A stretch of 64,000 nucleotides of DNA from Desulfocarbo indianensis (GCA_001184205.1 LBMP01000001.1:710001-774000), one strand, 5' to 3'; counted from the first letter of the stretch, positions 37,282 to 46,051 are shown. Notes: generated from the sequence alone by a model not told the origin. Numbers and translations are program-made.

Positions 37282-37689
37282 ATGAGATGGCTGAAGATAT
37301 TTCTGGTGATCGTCCTGGTCCTGGCCGCCGGCGCGGTGGGCGCGGGCTACTGGGGCATCCATAGCGCCGTCAAGGGCGCCGTGGATTTGGCCCAGGAAAA
37401 GCACCCTCACCCCGGCGACGACGTGGCGGCCCTGTCGGCTTATGTGGATGCCGGCCAGCATCCCTTTGAAAAGCGCAATCGCGCCGTGTGGGCCCTGGGC
37501 CGCTTGGGCGATGCCAAGGCCCTGCCCACGCTGAAGCGCCATTTCGACGGCAAGCCTTGCGACCATGAAAAACGCCTGTGCCAGTATGAGCTGGCCAAGG
37601 CCATAAACCAATGCCTGGATAGCCTGCCCCATCGTCCTCAGGGACCCTCAACCAACGCCGAGGATTATGAACCGCCCCGCAAGGATTGA
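37282..37689 (+). CDS. Membrane-anchored HEAT-like small protein
   Basis: 135 aa. An N-terminal hydrophobic helix (residues 5-27) anchors or exports a domain with a HEAT/PBS-lyase-like segment (KRNRAVWALGRLGDAKALPTLKRHF) and two Cys (KPCDHEKRLC). A proline-rich tail follows. A good Shine-Dalgarno (gggggag) precedes the ATG. It overlaps the 5' region of the next gene's open frame, so the two are probably co-transcribed. Function unknown. Confidence 0.7.
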   Translation: MRWLKIFLVIVLVLAAGAVGAGYWGIHSAVKGAVDLAQEKHPHPGDDVAALSAYVDAGQHPFEKRNRAVWALGRLGDAKALPTLKRHFDGKPCDHEKRLCQYELAKAINQCLDSLPHRPQGPSTNAEDYEPPRKD

Positions 37690-37715
37690 AACCAGCAGAT
37701 AGGTGTTGCAAAGTC

Positions 37716-38102
37716 ATGGCGAACAAAGACAAGAAGACCGAGCACTTACGTTGGGTGGAAGGCCTGCGGGCCTATCCGGCCGTGTTCACGCCCGTACCGG
37801 AGGGCGGTTTCGAGGTGGTGTTTCCCAACTTCCCCGGCCTCAAGGCCTATGGGGTGAAATACGAAACCGCTGAAAAGGCGGCCAGGGAAATCCTCACCGC
37901 CGATCTCCTGGAACGCCTGCGCCAGGATTACCAGACCCCCAAGCCCAGCGACCCGGACAAGCTCATACCCGACCCGGACGAACCCGAAGGCACCCGGCTG
38001 GTCATGCTGGAGCCGGACAAGGCCGCCCTGCGCAAACGCCTGGGCCTGGTCAAGCAGGACCGGGGCGCGGCGATAAAGTCCTTCGGCGTGTTCGGCCGCT
38101 AG
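37716..38102 (+). CDS. HicB-like domain protein without a HicA partner
   Basis: 128 aa from MANKDKKTEH. The core YPAVFTPVPEGGFEVVFPNFPGLKAYGVKYETAEKAAREIL is the HicB beta-alpha-beta pattern (partial RNase H-like fold). The C-terminal region is charged and ends IKSFGVFGR. In HicAB toxin-antitoxin modules hicB is the antitoxin beside a small hicA toxin; no hicA-like ORF is next to it. It is GC-rich like the chromosome. A general regulatory or orphan role is more likely than an active TA module. Confidence 0.7.
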   Translation: MANKDKKTEHLRWVEGLRAYPAVFTPVPEGGFEVVFPNFPGLKAYGVKYETAEKAAREILTADLLERLRQDYQTPKPSDPDKLIPDPDEPEGTRLVMLEPDKAALRKRLGLVKQDRGAAIKSFGVFGR

Positions 38103-38226
38103 GGGCTTGTTGTCTTCTTTGGCTAAGGTGTTTAACAATGCTAATAGCTAAAAATATAGTGTGGTCCTGACATGTTAGGATGTGGTCCATAACGTGTGGA
38201 AGTGAAAAATATCAAAGGGGGGAAAC

Positions 38227-38433
38227 ATGGCTTTGTATTTTGTAAACAAAAATGCGCAGGCCAATGGTGACCATGAAGTTCATACCTCGGATTGTCAGTA
38301 TTTACCCAAATCAGAGAATAGAATTAAATTAGGACATTTTAGTAACTGTCGGGATGCGGTTCAGGAGGCTAAAAAGTACTACAACCAAGTAGATGGCTGT
38401 TATTATTGTTCAAGTCCCTGTCATACTAGCTAG
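38227..38433 (+). CDS. Small Cys/His-rich protein, 68 aa
   Basis: MALYFVNKNAQANGDHEVHTS is followed by CQYLP, FSNCRDAV and a C-terminal CYYCSSPCH cluster, giving six Cys and several His, a pattern suited to a metal site. I recall similar short proteins with the NGDHEVH and GCxYC motifs in varied bacteria, but no assigned function. A strong ggggggaaac Shine-Dalgarno supports expression. Base composition is AT-richer than the neighbours, suggesting recent acquisition. Confidence 0.75.
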   Translation: MALYFVNKNAQANGDHEVHTSDCQYLPKSENRIKLGHFSNCRDAVQEAKKYYNQVDGCYYCSSPCHTS

Positions 38434-38493
38434 ATAAGCCACCTGACAGTATATATCTGGGTCGGGTGGGCGGAAGTTAAACAGGATACGGGC

Positions 38494-39231
38494 CTACCAC
38501 CTGCCCGGCCCCTGCCATTTTCGCAAAAGCACATACATGGCTCCGGTGCCGCCGTCGCCCTGCAGGGCGGTGCAAAAGGCAAGCACCCGTTTTCGCAGGC
38601 GTTTGTGCGAGAGGGCCTGGGTAAGGGCTTTTTTCAGCACCGGCACCCCGCCGGGCGAGCCGCTGCCCTTGCCGTGCACGACGAGCACGTGGCGCAGCCC
38701 CTTGGCGGCGGCCTCCATCAGAAAGCGTTCCACTTCCTTGAGGGCCTCCTCTTGGCTAAGCCCGTGCAAATCCAGGTAATCCTGGATGGGGAAAGCGCCG
38801 GAAGCCAGGCGGTCCATCAGCTCCGGGCCCATGCCCGGCGAGGCCCCCCACACGTACTCGTCCGAGTAGCGCAAGTCCATGTCAGCGGTTCCGCTAATCA
38901 AATCTGCCAGTTGCGCCATGACTTCCAGATCGTCGTCCACCGCCTGGTTGAAAAGGGGGCGTTTGGGGTCTGGTTGGGCGTTCACGCGGTCCCGCTGCTT
39001 GGCGGGCAGGGGCCGGACGTCGCCCATGGCAGTCAGGAAAACCTGGCCCTCGTCAAGGGGCTCTTCCGGCTCCGCCGGGGGCGCGGCGGGTGAGGCGCTC
39101 TCCGGGGCGTCATGCAGGGCGGCGTTCTTAAGGGCCTGTTTGAGGCCCGCGAAGGGAGCGTTCAAGGGGCCCTCCGGCTTGGGGGCCGCGCCAGGAGATG
39201 AAGATGTCTTGCGTTTTTTCTTTTTAGCCAT
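38494..39231 (-). CDS. Smr-domain protein
   Basis: 245 aa from the ATG at 39231. The N-terminal half is basic then Pro/Ala/Glu-rich and probably disordered. The C-terminal Smr domain (about 165-245) has LDLHGLSQEEALKEVERFL and LRHVLVVHGKGSGSPGGVPVLKKALTQAL, the two signature motifs, ending in an aromatic/basic tail. Smr domains of the MutS2 C-terminus have nicking endonuclease or RNA-cleaving activity; stand-alone proteins have been linked to ribosome rescue and DNA transactions. Its exact role here is unknown. Confidence 0.88.
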   Translation of the reverse strand: MAKKKKRKTSSSPGAAPKPEGPLNAPFAGLKQALKNAALHDAPESASPAAPPAEPEEPLDEGQVFLTAMGDVRPLPAKQRDRVNAQPDPKRPLFNQAVDDDLEVMAQLADLISGTADMDLRYSDEYVWGASPGMGPELMDRLASGAFPIQDYLDLHGLSQEEALKEVERFLMEAAAKGLRHVLVVHGKGSGSPGGVPVLKKALTQALSHKRLRKRVLAFCTALQGDGGTGAMYVLLRKWQGPGRW

Positions 39232-39374
39232 GCCTAGATAATACCTTGAAGCCCTTGGCCGGGGCAAACAGGGCGTTGCAAAGGCTGAGGCAAAAGCTCG
39301 ACAGAGGCCGCGCCTGGGGTTAGGATAAATTAGTCAAGCAGATCTGGGCCAAGGGGGAGTAAAGGAGTGCTTTC

Positions 39375-39998
39375 ATGGCGAGAGTGGATGATTATCAGCA
39401 AAGCTTTGATCTGGCCGCCGCGGAGCTGAAGACCCGCAATTTCCTGGACGTGGCCCGGCGGGCCGGCGCCAGGCACGCCGAGGACGGCGAAAGCATGGAA
39501 TTAGATTATTATGGCCGCCCGGTGAAGATCGGCCGCGAGCCCATGAGCGTGGAGCATTTGGACCAGGGCCCGGAAATCCCCATCGCCGAGAAAGCCCTGA
39601 TCCTGCATTACCTGGTGAACGCCGACGGCTCCGAGCCGGCCGGCGAATGGGTCACCTTCCGCGAGGTGCCTTCCGGCGAGTTCTACTGGTCGGCCTTTGT
39701 GAAAAGGGCTAAAAGCCCCCTGGTGGGTTTTTTCGGTGAAAGGCCCCAATTGCTCCTGGACCTGGCCCCCAGGGTGGGCGGCCTGTCGGCCGAGGGCCAT
39801 GCCGGCGACGCGGCGGTGATAGTGCGGGCCTTCCCCCGGGTGGCCTTCATGCTGCAACTATGGGCGGGCGACGAGGAGTTTCCCCCCGAGGGCAACGTGC
39901 TCATGGATCCCACCATCAGCAATTATCTTTCCACCGAGGACGTGGCCCTGGCCGCCGGGTTGCCCATATATAAGATGATGGCCATGGCCAGGCAGTAA
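39375..39998 (+). CDS. DUF3786 domain protein
   Basis: 207 aa. The C-terminal LMDPTISNYLSTEDVALAAG and central VGGLSAEGHAGDAAVIVRAFPRVAFMLQLW match the DUF3786 pattern I recall from anaerobes, often near corrinoid or CO dehydrogenase/acetyl-CoA synthase genes. No catalytic motif is known. The Shine-Dalgarno aaaggag precedes the ATG. The CooC-type ATPase and a 2Fe-2S protein downstream on the same strand support a link with C1 metabolism. Confidence 0.8.
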   Translation: MARVDDYQQSFDLAAAELKTRNFLDVARRAGARHAEDGESMELDYYGRPVKIGREPMSVEHLDQGPEIPIAEKALILHYLVNADGSEPAGEWVTFREVPSGEFYWSAFVKRAKSPLVGFFGERPQLLLDLAPRVGGLSAEGHAGDAAVIVRAFPRVAFMLQLWAGDEEFPPEGNVLMDPTISNYLSTEDVALAAGLPIYKMMAMARQ

Positions 39999-40358
39999 CT
40001 ATAGCCGCTTTAAATTAATATTTGTTGGTGAAATTAATATTACCAGGGGTTGTTGGTGGCGAGGCCGGCGGGGCGGGGCGGATAAGAGAAAAGAACCTGA
40101 CCATCAGCCCGGCGGGCAATGCTAATTAAGGGGCGAAAAGGACTCTTGCTGGCTGGCGTCAGCGCCGGAAATGCATAAAGGCTGATTTTGCCGTCCGAGG
40201 GGCTGGCCAAGGCCTGAGTCAGGACTTATTATCAAAAAGGTGGCGACAGGGATCGCCGGGTAATGACACGGCCGGGCGTTCGCAAAAAGCAAATTTTGCG
40301 GGTTGAGGGCCTGGAGGGTAAAAAGGCTGACCAAAAACTCGGGGGTATTTTGACTGAT
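39999..40358. other. Intergenic region with AT-rich direct repeats
   Basis: At 40013-40043 the sequence aaattaatatt occurs twice, about 20 bases apart, and a similar ttaatat-containing stretch recurs at 40712-40742 ahead of the CooC gene. These may be promoter or regulator sites. No gene is seen. Confidence 0.4.
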
Positions 40359-40697
40359 ATGAGTGGGATGGACCAAAAAAACGGCTGCGGTTGTGGGTGT
40401 GATCACCATCATGGTTCGGGCTATGCGGCCTATGACGGGCCGGACTGGACCCGGCAGCCCGACGACGCCGTGGTTTGCCATTGCCTGGGAGTGACCAAGG
40501 CCCAGGTTTTGGACGCCATCGCCAAGGGCGCCTATACGGTGCCGCTGTTGAAGATCATGGCGGGAACCGTCCACGGCGCGGACTGCAAGAAAAAGCATCC
40601 CCTGGGCCGCACCTGCGAGGTGGACCTGGCGGAGCTGATCCGGCTCTATCAGAGCGAGCCGCCGCCCTTGGAACCCAGCGGCGGATGCGGCTGTTAG
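40359..40697 (+). CDS. (2Fe-2S)-binding BFD-like protein
   Basis: 112 aa if read from the ATG at 40359; 40368 is also possible. An N-terminal Cys/His cluster (NGCGCGCDHHHG) is followed by a BFD-like domain: VVCHCLGVTKAQVLDAIAKGA with CHC, then TVHGADCKKKHPLGRTCEV with two more Cys, giving four candidate ligands. The C-terminus ends GGCGC. BFD-like domains carry a 2Fe-2S cluster and occur in CopZ-type chaperones and in iron release. The extra N-terminal and C-terminal Cys clusters suggest metal handling. It lies before the CooC gene. Confidence 0.8.
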   Translation: MSGMDQKNGCGCGCDHHHGSGYAAYDGPDWTRQPDDAVVCHCLGVTKAQVLDAIAKGAYTVPLLKIMAGTVHGADCKKKHPLGRTCEVDLAELIRLYQSEPPPLEPSGGCGC

Positions 40698-40813
40698 TGG
40701 AGTTTTGACGGATTTAATATCATATTACCTGAATTAATATGCCATGAATGGCAGACACAACCCGGCCGCGTGAATTCGGCGGGCGGTTCCGGGGTTGGCG
40801 ACAAGGAGCGGGC

Positions 40814-41596
40814 ATGAAAATAGCTGTCAGTGGCAAGGGCGGCGTGGGCAAGACCACCTTTGCGGCCATGCTGGCCAGGGCTCTGGCCGAGCGGGGCCTC
40901 AAGGTGTTGGCGGTGGACGCGGACCCCGACGCCAACCTGGGCCAGGCCTTGGGTTTCCCGGAATACGACAAGCTGGTGCCGGTGAGCGACATGAAGGCGC
41001 TCATCGAGGAACGCACCGAGGCCAAGGACGCGGCCAGCGGCATCGGCTCTTTTTTCAAGCTGAACCCCACGGTGAACGACCTGCCTGACAAGCTGTCCAC
41101 CGAGCACAAGGGCGTGCGCCTCATGGTGATGGGCACCGTGAAAAAGGGCGGCGGCGGCTGCATCTGTCCGGCCTCCACCATGCTTAAGGCCCTGATGACC
41201 CATCTGGTGCTGTTGCAGGAGGACGTCCTGATCCTGGACATGGAGGCCGGCCTGGAGCACCTGGGCCGGGGAACCTCCCGGGGCGTGGATTTCCTGGTGG
41301 TGGTGGTGGAGCCGGGCCGCCGCTCCATCGACACGGCCAACCACATCCGCCAACTGGCCAAGGACATCGGCCTCACCAGAATACTGATCGTGGGCTCCAA
41401 GACCAGGGGCGAAAAGGACCAGGCCTTCCTGCAAGAGGCCTTGCAAGGCTTTGACTTCCTCGGGTTCATCGATTACGACGAGGAGATAATCTCCTGCGAC
41501 ATGCAGGGGGTTTGCCCGGCGGACTCCGCGGAAAAGGCCAAGGCGGCGGTCGCCAAGATGGCCCAGACCCTGGTGGACATGGCGCAGAAGGGCTGA
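40814..41596 (+). CDS. cooC: CooC-type carbon monoxide dehydrogenase accessory ATPase
   Basis: 260 aa from MKIAVSGKGGVGKTTFAAML, whose GKGGVGKTT is the MinD/NifH deviant Walker A. The Shine-Dalgarno aaggagcgg confirms this start over longer frames. DADPDANLGQALGF, then GGCICPAS with the CxC pair that binds nickel or zinc at the CooC dimer interface, and LILDMEAGLEHLGRGT (Walker B, switch). It helps insert Ni into CO dehydrogenase. The CODH genes are outside the window; DUF3786 and a 2Fe-2S protein lie upstream. A perfect terminator follows. Confidence 0.94.
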   Translation: MKIAVSGKGGVGKTTFAAMLARALAERGLKVLAVDADPDANLGQALGFPEYDKLVPVSDMKALIEERTEAKDAASGIGSFFKLNPTVNDLPDKLSTEHKGVRLMVMGTVKKGGGGCICPASTMLKALMTHLVLLQEDVLILDMEAGLEHLGRGTSRGVDFLVVVVEPGRRSIDTANHIRQLAKDIGLTRILIVGSKTRGEKDQAFLQEALQGFDFLGFIDYDEEIISCDMQGVCPADSAEKAKAAVAKMAQTLVDMAQKG

Positions 41597-41619
41597 GCCC
41601 GGGCGAATCCATAAATAGC

Positions 41620-41653
41620 CCGAAAGGGTCCGGCCATGGCCGGACCCTTTCGG
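41620..41653 (+). terminator. Terminator after cooC (perfect palindrome)
   Basis: Two 17-base arms form a perfect dyad centred on ccatgg: ccgaaagggtccggcc then its complement. It lies 24 bases after cooC. The T run is short, so the assignment as terminator is likely but not certain. Confidence 0.75.
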
Positions 41654-41661
41654 TTGCTGAT

Positions 41662-41762
41662 AAAGCCCCATCTGCGTCGTTGCTGCGGAAAAGGCTGAAA
41701 CTCACGTAGGTTCCACTACGCTTCGTTCCGGCCTTTTCCTCGCGCCTAGCATCCGGGGCTTT
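41662..41762. repeat. Palindromic intergenic element of about 101 bp
   Basis: Outer arms aaagcccc/ggggcttt, an inner perfect stem ggaaaaggc (41687-41695)/gccttttcc (41731-41739) and an apical gtag/ctac pair fold the whole segment into one long hairpin. It contains 'tgcgtcgttgctgcggaaaa' and 'cttttcctcgcgcctagcat', which I recall as similar to repeats scattered in delta-proteobacterial genomes. It follows the terminator directly. The remaining sequence to the next gene holds only its promoter region. Confidence 0.75.
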
Positions 41763-42024
41763 CTGAGCAGCCTGGTCAGCTTGATGACAAAGCCAAGCTT
41801 TCGCTTGGCCCAGGCCTCCCCTTGATTCCTGAAAGGCCCTGCCAAAAGTCGCGCGATATTATCCTGAAATAACTATCAGTTATCGATAGAGGCCCTGCTT
41901 GGCTTGCCGCAACGCCCAAACAGTGCTAGGTTCTTTATATCTATATTTTATAGTGTATTAAGGTTAATCGGCGAGACATCGCCCGGCTATTCGTACTGCA
42001 CCACCAAAACCTGGAGAGCGACCC

Positions 42025-42471
42025 ATGGCAGAGACCAAGAATTTCCTGATCGTGGTTAACACGCCACCCGACCGCCCCTATAACCACTACGCGGCCTACG
42101 TGGTGGCCTTCCTGGCCAAGAAACTGGGCAACGTGCCCACGGTTAACGTTTATTACGGCCCCGAAGGCGTGCAGATGACCAAAAAGGGCCAACTGGCCAA
42201 ACTGGGCTGCAACGACGACCTCAAGAACCTGATCGCCGGTCAGATCGAGGGCTTGAACGCCAGCGACCTGCCCGACAACATGGAGCAGATGGCCCGCTTC
42301 TGCAAGGACCAGTTGGGCGTGGGCATCTTCTCTTGCGGCACCTTCCACGTGGTGGACGGCGTGGGCAAGAACCTGGACGACACCTCCGGCATCGAGGACT
42401 TCATCGTGCCCCTGAAGCTGCCCCAGGCCGCCGAGGCCCTGTTGGCCGCCGACAAGATTCATTACCTATAG
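42025..42471 (+). CDS. DsrE-like family protein
   Basis: 148 aa. NFLIVVNTPPDRPYNHYAAYVVAFLAKKLGNVPTVNVYYGPEGVQMTKKGQL is the DsrE Rossmann-like start, and GVGIFSCGTFHVVDGV carries a Cys at the usual active-site place, with IEDFIVPLKLPQAAEALLAADK closing the fold. DsrE/F-type proteins relay persulfide sulfur or bind it as oligomers in the cytoplasm. Start supported by ctggagagc. Monocistronic with a terminator. In a sulfate reducer or other sulfur-active anaerobe this fits sulfur trafficking; the exact partner is not visible. Confidence 0.85.
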   Translation: MAETKNFLIVVNTPPDRPYNHYAAYVVAFLAKKLGNVPTVNVYYGPEGVQMTKKGQLAKLGCNDDLKNLIAGQIEGLNASDLPDNMEQMARFCKDQLGVGIFSCGTFHVVDGVGKNLDDTSGIEDFIVPLKLPQAAEALLAADKIHYL

Positions 42472-42530
42472 GCCCCTGGCCCGCCAGGCCGGCCCAACCA
42501 CCGGGCCGGCCCGCGGGCACCTAAAATCAG

Positions 42531-42564
42531 CGGGCGCCAGCGGCCATGCCGGCGCCCGTTTTAT
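42531..42564 (+). terminator. Terminator after the DsrE-like gene
   Basis: cgggcgcc/ggcgcccg arms with a loop that itself pairs ggc/gcc, followed by ttttat. The rest of the gap up to 42806 is promoter region without a gene. Confidence 0.85.
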
Positions 42565-42806
42565 ATGGCGGACATGCCGCCCAGGCGAAAGTCATGGCCG
42601 GCTTGGCTGTTTTCAGCGCCGAAGCGGACTTTTTCGGCGGGTCAGGCCGCCTTTGTTCGCCTATTTGATTGACCAAACAAAACAATTAACCTAATCTTCA
42701 GATGAAAGTTCTGGTTTTTTAGAACCAACGGCCGCGCTCCCTGACGCCTGCCGGGCCGGCCGACCCATTACCGAAAACCGATCAACAGCTACCAAACGGA
42801 GCCGCC

Positions 42807-44624
42807 ATGCGAAAGACTCTCGCGCTGTTTCTGTGCCTGACCTGCGTGTTCCTGGCCGGCGGCGCCTTGGCCAAGATAGGCGAAGGCAGCCTCGCGGGCT
42901 ATTACACCATCGACCCCGTTACCTACAGCTTTCAGAACAAGAGCCTGGGCAAGCGGTCCTTCACCACCGCCACCAATCACATCTTCTATTCGTTCCATCA
43001 AGCGGACCACGAATGGGAAAGCAAGCCCTTGTTCGTGATGCTGAACGGCGGGCCCGGAGCCGGCACGGTGACCAATCTGTTCAGCATGAACACCGCGCCC
43101 TATACCCTGGACCGCGAACACCAGCCCCAGGGCAGCCCCGGTTACAGCGTCAACCAATACAGTTGGACCGAGTTGGGCAACGTGCTCTACCTGGACGCCC
43201 CGGCCACCGGATTTTCCTATCTCACCGACCCCGCCTCGGGCGACATCGAAACCAGGCTGCGGATGTTCTTCTTGAACGGCAATTTCAACCCCTATGTGGA
43301 CGCCGCCCAGATGGTGCGGGCGGTGCTCAAGTTTTTGGGCGACCACCGGGAGATCAAGGCCAACCAGGTGATTCTGGTGGGTGAGAGCTATGGCGGCACC
43401 AGGGTTTCCACCATGCTCAACCTGCTTTTGTTCCATCCCCACTACCGGGACGGCAGCAAGCTTTACCGGGACTCGGCGCTGGTGGAGGAGATCGAAAAGC
43501 ACTTTCAGGACCTATACGGCAAGGACGCCGAGCTGACCCCGGAGGTGGTGGCCCGCCAGTTCAGCCGGCAGGTTCTCATCCAGCCGGAGCTGAGCGGGGT
43601 GTATCAGGACGAGATAGCGGGAAAAATGTTCTACGGCGAAGCTCCGTATAATGATCCCGTCATCAAAAACCTGGCCAGGGAGACCGGGCAAAGCTTCCCC
43701 GCCGATCCCTGGTGGACCAGAGTGCTGGGCAAGGCCGCCCGGGTGCTCATGTATTACCTGCCCGACAAATTCAAGCGCGACGGCTACAACTGCTCCAAAA
43801 GGAACACCTGGTCCGACGAGCTGGAGGCTTACGCGGCCAAGAGCCTGCGCGACCTGGAGGCCCTTTCCACGGTGCTGCAATACGATGTCATGGACATTGA
43901 AATGATGAAGGCCAAACACCGCGACGACGCCTTCCGCATGATAATCGGCGTGCACACCAGCCAGGGCTATTTGCTGGAAGACGGCATCACGGCCGATGAC
44001 GAGTGGATGTTCGATCCCGCCCATCAATGCTACCTGCCCGGCAACCCCGATACGCTGCAGCGTTTGAAGGCCTACGCCGCCTCCCAGGAGTACCTGGAGA
44101 ATTTGATCCACCAGGATTTGGAAAGCCTCAAAACCCCGCTTTGGGACAAGCTGGGCACCTTGCATATCTGGGACGGCTATCTGCTGGAGATGAACCTGGC
44201 GGTGTATCTGGCCTTCACCCTGGACGCCTCGGCCGAGTCCGGCTACGAGGTCAATCCCGACGGCTCGCCCATCTACGGCCGCATGTTCCTGGAAAACCTG
44301 GCCCTGGTGAAAACCTTCCTCACCGACGCCGAGTACGACCTGGTCATCTATTCCCCGGCCATACCCGAGGCCCTGAAAAAATACAAGGACCTGGTGGCGG
44401 AGGTGGCCTACGCCAGGGGCAGGGACCTGCCGGACCAGAACCGGGGCTATTTCAGGGTGAAGTACCGTGAAAACTCCCTGGCCCATACCGCCACCCCGGA
44501 GCAGGTGGAGCTTTACTATCCCTATTACAATATTTCCGGCCATTCGGTCTCCTCGGCCCAGCCGGGAAAATTCCGCGACGACGTGAAGGCCTGGCTCGCT
44601 TGCCCCGTGGGCGTTTGCGATTGA
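42807..44624 (+). CDS. Secreted serine carboxypeptidase (peptidase family S10)
   Basis: 605 aa with a signal peptide (MRKTLALFLCLTCVFLAGGALA). S10 landmarks: SKPLFVMLNGGPGAGT (oxyanion region), NVLYLDAPATGFSYL, nucleophile ILVGESYGGTRVSTML with Ser194, and near the C-terminus YNISGHSVSSAQP with His579 in the position of the family GHxVPxDxP. The catalytic Asp should lie between, in the YDLVIYSPAIPEAL region. This alpha/beta-hydrolase fold removes C-terminal residues from peptides at acid pH. The family is typical of eukaryotes and rarer in bacteria. The enzyme is longer than usual by a helical insertion (about 220-400). Shine-Dalgarno cggag. Confidence 0.9.
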   Translation: MRKTLALFLCLTCVFLAGGALAKIGEGSLAGYYTIDPVTYSFQNKSLGKRSFTTATNHIFYSFHQADHEWESKPLFVMLNGGPGAGTVTNLFSMNTAPYTLDREHQPQGSPGYSVNQYSWTELGNVLYLDAPATGFSYLTDPASGDIETRLRMFFLNGNFNPYVDAAQMVRAVLKFLGDHREIKANQVILVGESYGGTRVSTMLNLLLFHPHYRDGSKLYRDSALVEEIEKHFQDLYGKDAELTPEVVARQFSRQVLIQPELSGVYQDEIAGKMFYGEAPYNDPVIKNLARETGQSFPADPWWTRVLGKAARVLMYYLPDKFKRDGYNCSKRNTWSDELEAYAAKSLRDLEALSTVLQYDVMDIEMMKAKHRDDAFRMIIGVHTSQGYLLEDGITADDEWMFDPAHQCYLPGNPDTLQRLKAYAASQEYLENLIHQDLESLKTPLWDKLGTLHIWDGYLLEMNLAVYLAFTLDASAESGYEVNPDGSPIYGRMFLENLALVKTFLTDAEYDLVIYSPAIPEALKKYKDLVAEVAYARGRDLPDQNRGYFRVKYRENSLAHTATPEQVELYYPYYNISGHSVSSAQPGKFRDDVKAWLACPVGVCD

Positions 44625-44635
44625 GCGATACGCCA

Positions 44636-44672
44636 TGGGCCGCTCCCCGACGATTGCGGGGGGCGGCCCAGG
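44636..44672 (+). terminator. Hairpin after the S10 peptidase gene
   Basis: gggccgctcccc pairs with ggggggcggccc across an 8-base loop. There is no clear T run, so terminator function is tentative. Confidence 0.55.
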
Positions 44673-44786
44673 CCGTATATGGGCGGCAAGAAGCCGGCGG
44701 TTTGGTATAATTCATCGCCAGACGACCAGCCCACCGGGGCCAACGCCCCCTGAATCAGAAAACCGGATAAAAAAAGAGAGCTGAAA

Positions 44787-45785
44787 ATGACCGGCAGACC
44801 ACGTGCACGCGCGATCTGTACCCTGGCCTTGCTTTGCCTTTTCACCCTGGGCATAACCGCCGAGGCCTGGGCCAGAGTGGGCGGCGGACGCTCCATGGGC
44901 AGCCGCGGCTTCAGCCGCCCCAGCCCCACCCAAAGGCCCAGCCAGCGGCAAAACCCCAACTCCCAGCAGCAGGCCAGGCCGGCCGCTCCCCAATCGGCCG
45001 CGCCCGGCGGGTTCATGCGCGGCCTGGGCGGAGGGCTTTTGGGCGGATTCCTGGGGTCCATGCTTTTCAGCGGCATGGCCGGCGCCGGCAGTGCGGGCGC
45101 CGCCGGCCAGGACGGCTCCGCCGCCGGTTCCAGCGGTCTGGGCCTGTTGGATATTCTGCTCATAGGCGTGCTCCTGTACCTGGCTTACCGCTTTTTCATG
45201 AAGCGGCGGCGGCAGGCCGCCCAAGCCCAGAGCGGTTCCTATTACCAAAGCCAGGCCGCGGAGCCGGAAATGTTCGGCGGGCAGGCCGTTCCGCCGCCGC
45301 CACCGCCGCAAGGGGGGTATGATGACCACGGCAACGATCTGGAGCGCGGCCTGGCCCACATAAAAAGCATGGAGCCGGAGTTCGACGAAGCGTTTTTCCA
45401 GGACCGGGCCATGGACGTGTTTTTCAAATTGCAGGCCGCCCACGGCCAGCGCGATATCTCCGGGGTGCGCGATCTGCTCTCCGATGAAATGGCCGGCGAG
45501 CTGCAAAGGGACCTCGATCTGCTCAAAACGCAGGGCAGGGTGAACCGCCTGGAAAACATCGCGGTGCGCTCGGTGGATATCGTGCAGGCCTGGCAGGAGA
45601 TGGGTCAGGACTATCTGGCGGTGCGTTTCCTGGCCAACCTCCTGGACTACGTGGTGGACGATAAGACCGGCGCGGTCCTGGAGGGCAGCAACAGCCAGCC
45701 GGTGAAGTTCGAGGAGTACTGGACCTTCACCCGCCCGGTGGGCCCCGGCCCCTGGCGGCTCTGCGCCATTACCCAGCCCAATTAG
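44787..45785 (+). CDS. Tim44-like domain membrane protein
   Basis: 332 aa. A signal-like segment (7-28) is followed by a Gly/Ser/Gln/Pro-rich linker (GGGRSMGSRGFSRPSP...), a Gly-rich hydrophobic patch (about 75-110, GGGLLGGFLGSMLFSGMAGAG), a membrane helix (about 118-136, LLDILLIGVLLYLAYRFF), then a basic stretch and a proline run. The C-terminal 140 residues (FDEAFFQDRAMDVFFKLQAAHGQRDISGVRDLLSDEMAGELQRDL... ) are a Tim44-like/MRPL45 fold. This matches bacterial Tim44-domain proteins of unknown function tied to the inner membrane. Shine-Dalgarno gagag before ATG. Confidence 0.88.
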   Translation: MTGRPRARAICTLALLCLFTLGITAEAWARVGGGRSMGSRGFSRPSPTQRPSQRQNPNSQQQARPAAPQSAAPGGFMRGLGGGLLGGFLGSMLFSGMAGAGSAGAAGQDGSAAGSSGLGLLDILLIGVLLYLAYRFFMKRRRQAAQAQSGSYYQSQAAEPEMFGGQAVPPPPPPQGGYDDHGNDLERGLAHIKSMEPEFDEAFFQDRAMDVFFKLQAAHGQRDISGVRDLLSDEMAGELQRDLDLLKTQGRVNRLENIAVRSVDIVQAWQEMGQDYLAVRFLANLLDYVVDDKTGAVLEGSNSQPVKFEEYWTFTRPVGPGPWRLCAITQPN

Positions 45786-46051
45786 CCCCGGTCCCGTCCG
45801 GCCTCGCGGCGCAGGCAGGCGAGGCCGGACGGCCTGCCCGTCGGGCCCGCGTGATTGGCCGGCCCTCTTCTCCCTCGCGGTTCCCGCGGCGCATGGCCGC
45901 CGAGGCGTTCTTTAGCGGCCCGCGCGGGCGGCTGCGGGCGGGAAGCCCGCGATTCCATTTTCAAAACCTTTTGACCACAACCCTTGGCCCCGCCTCCTTG
46001 CTGAGCTTACAATAAAACCTGATCGAAAAAACCCAACGGATAGGGGCGAGC

